Below are positions 1-7,134 of a stretch of DNA of 11,936 nt, one piece after another. The position numbers and the translations under genes are program-made. Position 1 is the stretch's first letter. Each line of letters starts with the position of its first letter. This DNA comes from Oribacterium sp. UBA3737 (GTDB lineage Bacteria > Bacillota_A > Clostridia > Lachnospirales > Lachnospiraceae): contig DFGZ01000003.1 in assembly GCA_002371295.1 (NCBI GenBank), positions 1-11,936 of the forward strand, in the 5' to 3' direction. The notes under the pieces are model-generated. The model saw only the letters and a list, made by a program, of their open reading frames with translations. It was not told the origin of the DNA and searched no databases.

Positions 1-1479
1 CAGGATCTTTGTGTATCAAGAACTTCCTTCAAGTGGGGAATCCCTGTTGATTTCGATCCTAAGCATGTAGTTTATGTATGGCTTGATGCTCTTACAAACT
101 ATATCACAGGTCTTGGATATGACGTTGACGGCAACGATGATGCCATGTTCGCCAAGTACTGGCCATGTGATCTTCATCTTATAGGAAAGGATATAATCCG
201 ATTCCATACACTTTACTGGCCAATCTTCCTTATGAGCCTCGATCTTCCTCTTCCAAAACAGGTATTTGGTCATCCATGGCTCCTTACTGCAGCAGGTAAG
301 TCACAGGAAGGCATCAAGATGTCAAAGTCCAGAGGAAATGTGATCTATGCTGATGATCTGGCCAGACTTTTCGGTGTGGATGCGGTACGTTTCTTCGTTA
401 TCCATGAGATGCCATTCGAGAATGACGGTGTTATTTCATGGGAGCTTATGGTAGAGCGTTACAATTCTATGCTCGCCAACATTCTCGGAAACCTTGTAAA
501 GCGCACTATCTCCATGACAAATAAGTATTTCGAAGGAGTTGTAGAGGACAAGGGTGTCAGAGAGCCGGTAGATGAGGATCTCAAGAATGTTATACTCAAT
601 GCTGTTAAGATTGCTACAGAGAAGATGGATCAGCTCAGAGTAGCCGATGCTCTTACAGCAGTATTTGATATTTTCCGCAGATCCAACAAGTATATCGATG
701 AGACAGAGCCATGGGTACTTTCAAAGGATCCTGAGAAGTCCGATCGTCTCAAGACAGTTATGTATAATCTCACTGAGGCCATCAATATAGGTGCATCAGT
801 GCTTGAGAGCTTCATGCCTGAGACAGCTGAGTCTATTCTCAAGGAGATCAATGCCGAGAAGCGTGAGCTTTCCGATATGGATAAGTGGGGCCTTTACAAG
901 TCCGGAACAAAGGTAACATCAGAGCCTGCTACACTCTTCGAGCGTAAGAAGGAAGAGGATGTTATGCAGGAGGTCGAGAAGATCGAGGCTGCACAGATTG
1001 CCGCTTTTGAAGCCGCACAGGCAAAGGAGAATGGCCCAGAGGCTGCTTCTGAGGAGTCTTCCCTTACAGCTGAAGGTGACGGAATGCCTGAAGATACAGA
1101 TGAGAACGGCGACTGTCTCCCTGATACAAAGATCGGTGATTTTGAAAAGAAGCCTGAGATAACTTACGATGATTTTGCAAAGATTGAATTCCGTGTAGGA
1201 AAGATCCTTCATGCAGAAGAGGTGAAGAAGTCAAAGAAGCTTCTGAAGTTCAAGGTTCAGGTAGGTTCAGAGACACGTACTATCCTCAGTGGTATCAAGA
1301 AGGCTTACAATCCGGAAGATCTTGTAGGAAAGCGTGTAATGATCGTTGCAAACCTCGCTCCACGTGCCATAGCCGGAGAGGAATCACAGGGTATGATCAT
1401 AGCTGCTGAGGATAATGATGGAAATATCGCTCTAATGACACCAATGAGCAAGATGCCATCAGGTTCTGTGATCTGTTAA
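1..1479 (+). CDS. metG: Methionyl-tRNA synthetase, 3' part (5' end outside window)
   Basis: This enzyme charges tRNA-Met with methionine in the cytoplasm. The reading frame is open from base 1, so the N-terminal HIGH-motif half lies upstream. The visible 492 residues begin in the class I catalytic core (SRTSFKWGIPV, then YVWLDALTNYI). The KMSKS loop is at 316-330 and is intact. An alpha-helical anticodon-binding domain follows (about 400-920; it includes ETEPWVL). After it comes an acidic, Ala/Glu-rich linker (about 940-1155). The protein ends in a tRNA-binding OB-fold of the Trbp111/EMAP-II type (YDDFAKIEFRVGKI through LMTPMSKMPSGSVIC), the common dimeric bacterial MetG layout. The stop TAA is followed after 18 bases by the traX-like gene with no terminator between, so co-transcription is likely. 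The first in-frame ATG (145) is internal and not a start. Confidence 0.97.
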   Translation, partial: QDLCVSRTSFKWGIPVDFDPKHVVYVWLDALTNYITGLGYDVDGNDDAMFAKYWPCDLHLIGKDIIRFHTLYWPIFLMSLDLPLPKQVFGHPWLLTAAGKSQEGIKMSKSRGNVIYADDLARLFGVDAVRFFVIHEMPFENDGVISWELMVERYNSMLANILGNLVKRTISMTNKYFEGVVEDKGVREPVDEDLKNVILNAVKIATEKMDQLRVADALTAVFDIFRRSNKYIDETEPWVLSKDPEKSDRLKTVMYNLTEAINIGASVLESFMPETAESILKEINAEKRELSDMDKWGLYKSGTKVTSEPATLFERKKEEDVMQEVEKIEAAQIAAFEAAQAKENGPEAASEESSLTAEGDGMPEDTDENGDCLPDTKIGDFEKKPEITYDDFAKIEFRVGKILHAEEVKKSKKLLKFKVQVGSETRTILSGIKKAYNPEDLVGKRVMIVANLAPRAIAGEESQGMIIAAEDNDGNIALMTPMSKMPSGSVIC

Positions 1480-1497
1480 TGAACAGATAGTTGGATT

Positions 1498-2277
1498 ATG
1501 ACAACTTATCATAGTGTACTCAACAATAAGAAAAAGAATATAGGTATTTCCGGTGGGACACTGAAGTTCATAGCTGCTTTAATGATGACCGCATATTATT
1601 TTGCGGTCGTCATTATCCGAAACGGTAAACTGTACGGTTATGTGAACGAGTATTATCAGATGGCGATAGCTACTGAGGAAGGTGCAAGCTGGCTCAAACT
1701 ATATGATTTTCTCATAACATTTCGTCATTTCAGTTTCCCCTTCTTTGCCTTTCTTTTGGTAGAAGGTTTTATAAACACCTCCAATTTCTGGAGATATTTC
1801 CTTAGAGTCTTTATTTTTGCGATTATTTCCGAGGTTCCCTTTGACCTTTGCATGTTCAATCGGACCTACAACTGGGAGCTTCAGAATCCGATGTTCACAT
1901 TGGCACTTTCGCTTCTGGTGATGCATTTCATGTATAAGTGGCGCAAGAATATAGGTTTAAAATGGCTTTCGGTTATTATCGGAGCCGGAATTGCATATTA
2001 CGGAAGACTTCAGTTTGGACTTGTAGGCGTTGTATCCATAGCGCTTATGTACAATTTCCACAAGGAAAAGATACTTCAGATAATATGCGGTGCTCTGGTT
2101 ACAGCCATCGGTTCGGTGTCATCTTGTTTTTTTCCGGTGCTGTGCTTTATCCCGATATGGTTCTATGACGGGTACAGGGGAAGATTTAATACGAAGTGGC
2201 TGTACTATATATATTATCCCCTTCATCTCACAGTGTTTTATATGATGATTTATATCGGAGCGATGATTACTGTATGA
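1498..2277 (+). CDS. TraX-family integral membrane protein
   Basis: This 259-residue, very hydrophobic protein matches the TraX family by several recalled signatures: GGTLKFIA at the first helix, FPFFAFLLVEGFINT, SEVPFDLCMF, NPMFTLALSLL and a C-terminal KWLYYIYYPLHLTVFY. Founding TraX acetylates F-plasmid pilin, but chromosomal Firmicute members are common and their substrate is unknown, so acyl transfer is only a family-level suggestion. I estimate seven to eight membrane helices. An oddity is that residues 33-34 are Tyr-Tyr where I expect an Asp-His pair in the first helix. The start at 1498 is the first ATG after metG; its ribosome site is weak (TTGGA nearby), which suggests translation dependent on metG. 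The stop overlaps the tatD start. This is not evidence of a conjugative element: no transfer genes are present. Confidence 0.85.
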   Translation: MTTYHSVLNNKKKNIGISGGTLKFIAALMMTAYYFAVVIIRNGKLYGYVNEYYQMAIATEEGASWLKLYDFLITFRHFSFPFFAFLLVEGFINTSNFWRYFLRVFIFAIISEVPFDLCMFNRTYNWELQNPMFTLALSLLVMHFMYKWRKNIGLKWLSVIIGAGIAYYGRLQFGLVGVVSIALMYNFHKEKILQIICGALVTAIGSVSSCFFPVLCFIPIWFYDGYRGRFNTKWLYYIYYPLHLTVFYMMIYIGAMITV

Positions 2278-3152
2278 TAGAAATGACAAAAATATTTGAT
2301 ACTCACGCACATCTGAATGATGAGAGCTTTTCATCGGACAGAGACATTATTATCGGATCCTTGCGGGATGCGGGAATTACGGCTTTTACAGAAATCGGTT
2401 TTGATATGCCTTCCAGCCGTAAAGCGCTGGAACTGGCCGAAAAATATGACAATGTTTATGCTGCGGTCGGGTTCCACCCGGATCATAGTGATGTATTAAA
2501 GGATGAAGACCTGGATGAAATCAGGGAAATGGTAAAAACGGACAGGGAAGGCTCCGGTGATAAGTTTCATAAGATCGTTGCCATAGGTGAGATCGGACTG
2601 GACTACCATTATACCAGAGAAGGGATCACAGAAACCGCCCACAAAGCAGGAAAGGAACCGGATCCTGAGGCTCTTATGGGAGCTGATCCTGAACCGGAGA
2701 TACAGAAGGAGACCTTCAGACGTATGCTCAGACTTGCTTCAGAGCTTAAGCTTCCTATCAATGTTCATTCCCGTGATGCAGCGAAGGATACATACGATAT
2801 GATAGTTTCAGAGGGGGGATACGAAAACGGCGGAATCATACACTGTTTCGGCTATTCCCTGGAGATGGCAAAGCTGTACGCGAAGCTGGGGATGTGTGTA
2901 GGAATCGGCGGAGTTGTTACCTTCAAGAATTCAAAGAAGATAAAAGAAGTGGCTGAAATCTTGCCGATAGAGAACATCGTTCTTGAAACGGATTGTCCGT
3001 ATATGGCTCCTGTTCCTCTCAGGGGAACAAGGAATAATCCGGGAAACCTCAGATATGTAGCAGAAAAAATCGCAGAGCTTAAAGGCATGAGCACTGAGGA
3101 TGTTATACGTGTTACCACAGAAAATGCCAAAAGAGTTTATGGGATTTCATAG
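2274..3152 (+). CDS. TatD-family metal-dependent hydrolase (deoxyribonuclease-like)
   Basis: This cytoplasmic TIM-barrel hydrolase (292 residues) belongs to the TatD/YcfH/YjjV family, whose members act as metal-dependent 3'-5' DNases or quality-control enzymes. The metal and catalytic set is complete when counted from the chosen start: H11 and H13 (DTHAHL), E106 (GEIGLDYHY), H165 (NVHSRDA), H190 (IIHCFGYS) and D240 (LETDCPYMAP). An in-frame ATG at 2196 lies inside traX and would add an unrelated N-terminus, so it is rejected. ATG 2274 overlaps the traX stop (ATGA) and has GGAG at 2257-2260; ATG 2283 is an alternative start three codons in. At 292 residues it is longer than the usual 250-265, because of an acidic insertion of roughly 30 residues just after GLDYHY. 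It is often neighbour to metG in Firmicutes, which supports one operon here. Confidence 0.93.
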   Translation: MIEMTKIFDTHAHLNDESFSSDRDIIIGSLRDAGITAFTEIGFDMPSSRKALELAEKYDNVYAAVGFHPDHSDVLKDEDLDEIREMVKTDREGSGDKFHKIVAIGEIGLDYHYTREGITETAHKAGKEPDPEALMGADPEPEIQKETFRRMLRLASELKLPINVHSRDAAKDTYDMIVSEGGYENGGIIHCFGYSLEMAKLYAKLGMCVGIGGVVTFKNSKKIKEVAEILPIENIVLETDCPYMAPVPLRGTRNNPGNLRYVAEKIAELKGMSTEDVIRVTTENAKRVYGIS

Positions 3153-3188
3153 AAGTAATAAGGCTTTGAATGACCGAAACGAAAAAAT

Positions 3189-3235
3189 AGCGACTGTTAC
3201 ATCAAAAAGAGGTGTAACAGCCGCTTTATATTTTT
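3189..3235. terminator. Bidirectional hairpin terminator between tatD and SRP RNA
   Basis: The arms CTGTTACA (3194-3201) and TGTAACAG (3213-3220) pair perfectly and are extended by AGCG (3189-3192) with CGCT (3222-3225). On the plus strand it is followed by a T-rich tract to 3235 and would end the metG-traX-tatD transcript. Read on the minus strand the internal A/C mismatch (3193 and 3221) becomes a G-U pair and the hairpin is followed by TATTTTTT, so it can also stop SRP RNA transcription. Confidence 0.85.
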
Positions 3236-3246
3236 ACAAAAAAATA

Positions 3247-3362
3247 CTCCGGGGTTGAAAAGGTGTATCCACGTCACATGGGAGGATCCTCTTAGTGCTG
3301 CTACGTTCCCGTCCTGACACGGTTCGAGGGACCCATTGCGTGGGGCCCAAACAACCCCGAAG
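3247..3362 (-). ncRNA. ffs: Signal recognition particle RNA (4.5S/small bacterial SRP RNA)
   Basis: The RNA scaffold of the signal recognition particle binds Ffh and directs nascent membrane proteins to FtsY and SecYEG. On the minus strand, plus coordinates 3295-3320, is the near-invariant domain IV hairpin: GTG, then TCAGG-ACG-GGAA-CGT-AGCAG, then CAC. This gives a GGAA tetraloop, a 3-bp stem, the symmetric and asymmetric loops bound by the Ffh M domain, and a closing stem. The ends also pair: CGGGGTTG (revcomp of 3352-3359) with CAACCCCG (revcomp of 3250-3257), extended to 11 bp by further pairs including a G-U wobble. Internal arms such as CCACG/CGTGG and ATGGG/CCCAT complete the long rod. 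A T-rich run follows the 3' end (3238-3244 on the plus strand as A's). It is roughly 116 nt; the exact ends are inferred from the stem. There is no sign of an Alu domain. Confidence 0.93.
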
Positions 3363-3369
3363 CAAGTGA

Positions 3370-3398
3370 AGTATACATGAAAAAAGGTAAAATGGCAA
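3370..3398 (-). promoter_or_regulatory. Sigma-A promoter of SRP RNA
   Basis: Read on the minus strand the -35 is TTGCCA (3393-3398), the spacer is exactly 17 bp, and the -10 is TATACT (3370-3375). The predicted transcription start is about seven bases further on, at 3362-3363, exactly where the terminal stem of the SRP RNA begins. The fit to both ends makes this one of the surest promoters in the window. Confidence 0.85.
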
Positions 3399-3421
3399 TA
3401 GTATAAATGCTGTGGTATAAT
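3393..3421 (+). promoter_or_regulatory. Extended -10 promoter for the O-acyltransferase operon
   Basis: TATAAT at 3416-3421 is preceded by TGG, giving an extended -10 (TGnTATAAT). With a 17-bp spacer the -35 position falls on TGGCAA (3393-3398), a weak match to TTGACA but the same six base pairs that serve as -35 for the SRP RNA on the other strand. The predicted start near 3428 would leave an approximately 18-nt leader carrying GAGG (3436-3439) before the ATG at 3446. Confidence 0.7.
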
Positions 3422-3445
3422 TAAGCCACTATTTTGAGGTATGTG

Positions 3446-5191
3446 ATGAATTTTACAAGTCTGTTTTTTGTAGCGGCATTCTTCCCTGTATTTATCCTGA
3501 TTTATTATGTATTGCAGGGGAACAGGATAAGAAATATCTGGCTGCTGGCGGCTTCACTGGTTTTCTATGCTTTCAGCGGGATAAACTGTCTGGTCCTCAT
3601 CGTTATTATGGCAGCATTTGCATGGATGACCGGAAGGATGATTCATGCAGCTCTTGACAAGGCTGACAGTGAATCTCCGGATCATCAGGTCGGAGATGAG
3701 GAATTTATGAGCCCTGCAGCTCAGGATGCCTACGAAAAAAATCATAGATCTGCCAAAATCTGGCTTACTGTTGGGTGTTTGGCACTTGCGGCTGTCCTTA
3801 TGGTTTTTAAGTACAGCAATTTTCTGCTGACCAAATTTGATATAGCTTCTTACGGAGGAATCAGGGAAGGCATCCTGAGATTAGGCATGCCTCTGGGTAT
3901 TTCCTTTTATACATTTAAGCTCATCAGCTATATCTCGGATGTCTACATGAGACGTGTAAAAGCAGGCGGATTTTTTGATGTCATGCTTTATACCGTCATA
4001 TTTCATCAGGTCACCCAGGGACCGATAGTTCGATATGATGTGATGGCTTCACAGTTTAAAGACAGAAGTCTTTCCTATGCGACTATTTCCGATGGTGTAT
4101 GGAGATTCAGCATAGGTCTTGCCAAGAAAGCCTTTCTCGCAGATCATTGCGGAAAGCTTGCGGAGTTGTTCCTGCCGCTTTCCGGAAGCGGGGAATACTC
4201 GGTTTTCGGAGCATACATGGGATCTCTGTGTTATATGTTGCAGATTTACCTTGATTTTTCCGCTTATTCTGACATGGCACTGGGGCTGGGCCAGATGATA
4301 GGCCTTAAGTATCCGGAGAACTTTGATTATCCCTATGCAGCGGATTCGGTAAGAGATTTCTGGAGGCGCTGGCATATATCTCTCAGCAGTTTTTTCAGAG
4401 ATTATGTTTATATCCCATTGGGGGGAAGCAGGGTTGGTTTTTTCCGACTGATCCTGAATCTTTCGGTGGTGTGGTTCCTTACAGGGATATGGCATGGAGC
4501 AAGTCTCAATTTCATACTTTGGGGAATGTATCATTTCTTCTTTATAGTGGTGGAAAATGCTTTTCGTAAGTATGGACAAAAGACAGGGATAAAGGCAGAG
4601 AAGAACGTAATCACTGCAGTCTTTTTACATTTATACACATTGATAATCGTGTATTTTGGGTGGATACTGTTCCGAATCACTGACTTCCCTAAGCTTTTGG
4701 AAGTACTCAGAGTCATGCTCGGAAGAAGCGGAAAGGCACTTTACAGTACTTCGGAGATACTTACCCTGCGTGGAAATATATATTTCATTATCCTGGCTCT
4801 GACTGTCTGTACGCCGGTATGGAAGGAACTTGCTGTAAAAATAAGCGAAAGACTCAATCACAGCTTCAGAAAAGAAGTACATGAGATGAAAAATCTTGTT
4901 AAAGAAAGCTCCTTGTATGAACAGGAGGTGACCAGAGATCAGGTTCTTATGGAAAAATTCGCAGAGAACAGCAGTGATATTCTTAAGGAAGTGCGCAAGC
5001 AGGATACCGAAAACCATGAGCGTATGATCGCCAGATTTGAAAACAGACTCAGAAAAAGAAAAAATGAAAGAACCAGGATTGAATTTGTGTATTACAGTGT
5101 TCGTTTTGTACTGATGCTGATCTTTCTCTTTATTTCCGTTTTATCCATGGTCGGAGCAAGTTATACTCCATTTTTATACAATCAGTTCTGA
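3446..5191 (+). CDS. MBOAT-family membrane O-acyltransferase (AlgI/DltB-like)
   Basis: This multi-pass membrane enzyme of 581 residues belongs to the AlgI/DltB branch of the MBOAT family, which passes acyl groups across the membrane for O-acylation of surface polymers. Visible family blocks, in order, are MPLGISFYTFKLISYISDVY, HQVTQGPIVRY, IYLDFSAYSDMALGLGQMIG, NFDYPY, DFWRRWHISLSSFFRDYVYIPLGG (H310) and TGIWHGASLNFILWG (H350, the conserved MBOAT histidine); the C-terminus GASYTPFLYNQF is the usual family ending. Start: ATG 3446 with GAGG six bases upstream; a TTG at 3434 is not preferred. Two hydrophilic insertions stand out: about residues 72-103 in an early loop, and about 460-544, a charged probably coiled-coil segment before the last helix. 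The DHHW gene follows after 24 bases, the standard MBOAT/SGNH arrangement. The polymer and acyl group acted on cannot be read from sequence. Confidence 0.93.
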   Translation: MNFTSLFFVAAFFPVFILIYYVLQGNRIRNIWLLAASLVFYAFSGINCLVLIVIMAAFAWMTGRMIHAALDKADSESPDHQVGDEEFMSPAAQDAYEKNHRSAKIWLTVGCLALAAVLMVFKYSNFLLTKFDIASYGGIREGILRLGMPLGISFYTFKLISYISDVYMRRVKAGGFFDVMLYTVIFHQVTQGPIVRYDVMASQFKDRSLSYATISDGVWRFSIGLAKKAFLADHCGKLAELFLPLSGSGEYSVFGAYMGSLCYMLQIYLDFSAYSDMALGLGQMIGLKYPENFDYPYAADSVRDFWRRWHISLSSFFRDYVYIPLGGSRVGFFRLILNLSVVWFLTGIWHGASLNFILWGMYHFFFIVVENAFRKYGQKTGIKAEKNVITAVFLHLYTLIIVYFGWILFRITDFPKLLEVLRVMLGRSGKALYSTSEILTLRGNIYFIILALTVCTPVWKELAVKISERLNHSFRKEVHEMKNLVKESSLYEQEVTRDQVLMEKFAENSSDILKEVRKQDTENHERMIARFENRLRKRKNERTRIEFVYYSVRFVLMLIFLFISVLSMVGASYTPFLYNQF

Positions 5192-5215
5192 GTCTGTAGG
5201 ATGAAAATATAAAAG

Positions 5216-6955
5216 ATGATTGACGATAATAGAAACGACGAAAATAAAATAAACGAATCCGCGGATTTTAATGTGATAAGAAAGCTGGCAGATTCACTGG
5301 CAGATGACATTACAGAGATGAAGACGGAAACACCGGCGGAAAGTCCGAAACCTTCTGAACCTTCTGAAGAAGCTGATCCAGCCTTACAGAATATCTCTGA
5401 AGAAGCAGTGGCTGCTGTGGAAGAACCGATTCCGGTACCGGAATCTCCGGATGCGGCAGCTGTTGAAAACCCGGAAGTAAAAGCTCCTTCAGAACCGGAG
5501 GCTTCAAAGGATGAGGGAAGAGACGCTCCTGCCGGAGAAACGGCAAAAGTCGGGAATGGTGAAGAGATAGATTTCCATGCAGTGGAAAAAGAACTGAAAA
5601 GTAATGGAGCCAGATTTATGGCCGGGGCTTCCATGGTGGCTTTTGCCGGAATTTTTGCGGTGGGGGCATTGGCAGCCAGACCGACCTATTCAGAGTCTGA
5701 GAAGCGTGCACTCGCCGAACTTCCCGGGCTCAGCCGGAATGGGGTCATAAACGGGAGCTACTTTACAGATCTGGAAAAATGGTATTCGGACACATTTCCC
5801 TTTAAGGAAGATCTTCTCGGCCTGGAATCAAAGATGGAATCATTTTACGGAGAGGGAGGGGAGTCCTACTATGGTAATAAATCTGATGTGGTAGAGGATA
5901 CCATTCCGGAAACTGTGGAATCCCTTGCACCGCTTGTGACACTGGAAACCGATGCCCAGGAAGAGACACCTGAAGAAACGGTGGACATGTATCAGTCTCT
6001 GGTGGAGACCAATGCGGACGGAACCCTTAAGGTGGATACAGAGCCGAAGGAAGAGGTGGAAGTGACCGGTGAGCAGGCGGGAAATATCTATGTCAGCAAT
6101 AACAAGGCCTATGAGATCTTCTACTACAATCAGGGCGGTTCTGTGAAATATGCGTCAGTTCTGAATACGGTTAAGGCCATGCTTCCCGAGGTCAATGTAT
6201 ATGATATTCTGGTTCCCAACAGCTTCGGTGTAGAACTTGATCCTTCTTTGCAGGAGGAGCTTGGATCGGGAAATATGCAGGATGCCTTTAACTATATTTT
6301 CAGTATGATGGATCCGGGTATACACAGGTTATCCGTATTTGATACGCTTTATGCCCACAGAGATGAGTACATTTTCTTTAACACGGATCATCACTGGACG
6401 GCCCTCGGTGCTTATTATTCCTACAGGGCATTCTGTGAGGAAAAGGGCATAACACCACATGAGCTGAGTGAGTTTCAGTATGTTGATTACAGTGGGTTCT
6501 ACGGCACCTTCTATTTTGCCACCAACCGAAACGAAGCCCTTAAGGCAAATCCTGACCATGTTGAAGCCTGGATACCTATGGGAACAAATGATATGGTGGC
6601 TACGGATGAAAACGGTCAGACCTATAAGGCAAATATAATCAATGACGTATCCGAGGCCAATGCCGGAAGAAAGTATAATTGCTTTATCAAGGGGGATAAT
6701 GCTTTTACTGTTATCAACAATCCTAAGATCACCGACGGTTCGAGCTGTGTGGTCGTAAAAGAATCCTATGGCAATGCTTTCGTTCCTTTTCTGGTGGATC
6801 ATTATCAAAATGTATATGTTGTGGATTATCGCTATTACAGGGACAATCTCACACAGTTCATCATTGATAACAGAGTGCAGGATCTGATTTTCGTGAATAA
6901 CGTTCAGGCCATAACCGAAAAGGTTTCAAATGAAATACTCAGTGTATTTTCGTGA
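5216..6955 (+). CDS. DHHW-family (AlgJ/AlgX-like SGNH-fold) membrane-anchored protein
   Basis: This 579-residue protein is probably the extracytoplasmic partner of the MBOAT, completing O-acylation of a surface polysaccharide. A long acidic, Pro/Glu-rich cytoplasmic N-terminus (1-130) precedes one membrane helix (about 133-157). After it come a DHHW-family opening block (SESEKRALAELPGLS, then YFTDLEKWYSDTFPFKEDLL) and a second acidic low-complexity stretch (about 222-287). The catalytic region then has the signature TDHHW (D391, H392, H393) and ESYGNAF (S517). By analogy with AlgX/AlgJ these give a Ser-His-Asp set. The start ATG 5216 has only a weak purine stretch before it; AGG at 5198-5200 is 15 bases away, and a three-codon ORF (5201-5212) lies between, so translation may be coupled to the MBOAT gene. 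There is no clear terminator after it. The DHHW assignment is firm; the exact reaction is inferred. Confidence 0.9.
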   Translation: MIDDNRNDENKINESADFNVIRKLADSLADDITEMKTETPAESPKPSEPSEEADPALQNISEEAVAAVEEPIPVPESPDAAAVENPEVKAPSEPEASKDEGRDAPAGETAKVGNGEEIDFHAVEKELKSNGARFMAGASMVAFAGIFAVGALAARPTYSESEKRALAELPGLSRNGVINGSYFTDLEKWYSDTFPFKEDLLGLESKMESFYGEGGESYYGNKSDVVEDTIPETVESLAPLVTLETDAQEETPEETVDMYQSLVETNADGTLKVDTEPKEEVEVTGEQAGNIYVSNNKAYEIFYYNQGGSVKYASVLNTVKAMLPEVNVYDILVPNSFGVELDPSLQEELGSGNMQDAFNYIFSMMDPGIHRLSVFDTLYAHRDEYIFFNTDHHWTALGAYYSYRAFCEEKGITPHELSEFQYVDYSGFYGTFYFATNRNEALKANPDHVEAWIPMGTNDMVATDENGQTYKANIINDVSEANAGRKYNCFIKGDNAFTVINNPKITDGSSCVVVKESYGNAFVPFLVDHYQNVYVVDYRYYRDNLTQFIIDNRVQDLIFVNNVQAITEKVSNEILSVFS

Positions 6956-7036
6956 AAGATTTGTTAACCAAAATTTAAGAGACATTATCAAATTGTTGTG
7001 TCATAATACATCAGCAATGAGCAATTGCCATCAGGC

Positions 7037-7079
7037 GGTTGCAAAAATTGCAACCTTCAATTATAATCTCTTAGATTAT
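7037..7079 (+). promoter_or_regulatory. murA promoter overlapped by two dyads
   Basis: A -35 TTGCAA (7039-7044), 17-bp spacer and perfect -10 TATAAT (7062-7067) point to a start near 7074. The -35 lies in a perfect inverted repeat, GGTTGCAA-AAA-TTGCAACC (7037-7055). The -10 and start lie in a second, ATAATCT-CTT-AGATTAT (7063-7079). A palindrome GCAATTGC (7021-7028) sits just upstream. The first dyad lacks a following T-run, so it is more likely an operator than a terminator for the DHHW gene. Confidence 0.65.
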
Positions 7080-7134
7080 GTAAAAAGGTTTAGTGCGCTC
7101 TTTTGCAGATTTGCGTGCTGACTCAAGGAGATAT

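Noticed and set aside
2196..2273. Upstream ATG extending tatD by 26 codons
   Set aside because: It overlaps traX coding sequence, and the added residues precede the conserved FDTHAHL start; the ATGA overlap start is more plausible.
1498..2277. TraX as evidence for a conjugative plasmid or ICE
   Set aside because: TraX-family proteins are common chromosomal genes in Firmicutes, and no relaxase, type IV secretion or integrase genes lie nearby.
4049..4579. A 176-codon open frame on the minus strand inside the MBOAT gene
   Set aside because: It is antisense to strongly conserved MBOAT motifs, has no ribosome site or recognisable protein family, and is best explained as a shadow frame.
6961..6983. 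TTGTTAA at 6961-6970 as a Rex half-site downstream of the DHHW gene
   Set aside because: The second half does not match TTAACAA and it is far from the murA promoter; chance AT-rich match is likely.
6930..7121. Small plus-strand ORF of 63 codons after the DHHW gene
   Set aside because: It overlaps the DHHW 3' end and the murA promoter, has no ribosome site and resembles no family.
7093..7134. GTG start extending murA upstream
   Set aside because: AAGGAG at 7125-7130 would lie inside the coding sequence, and MurA proteins of this type begin with MEQF-IxKGG.
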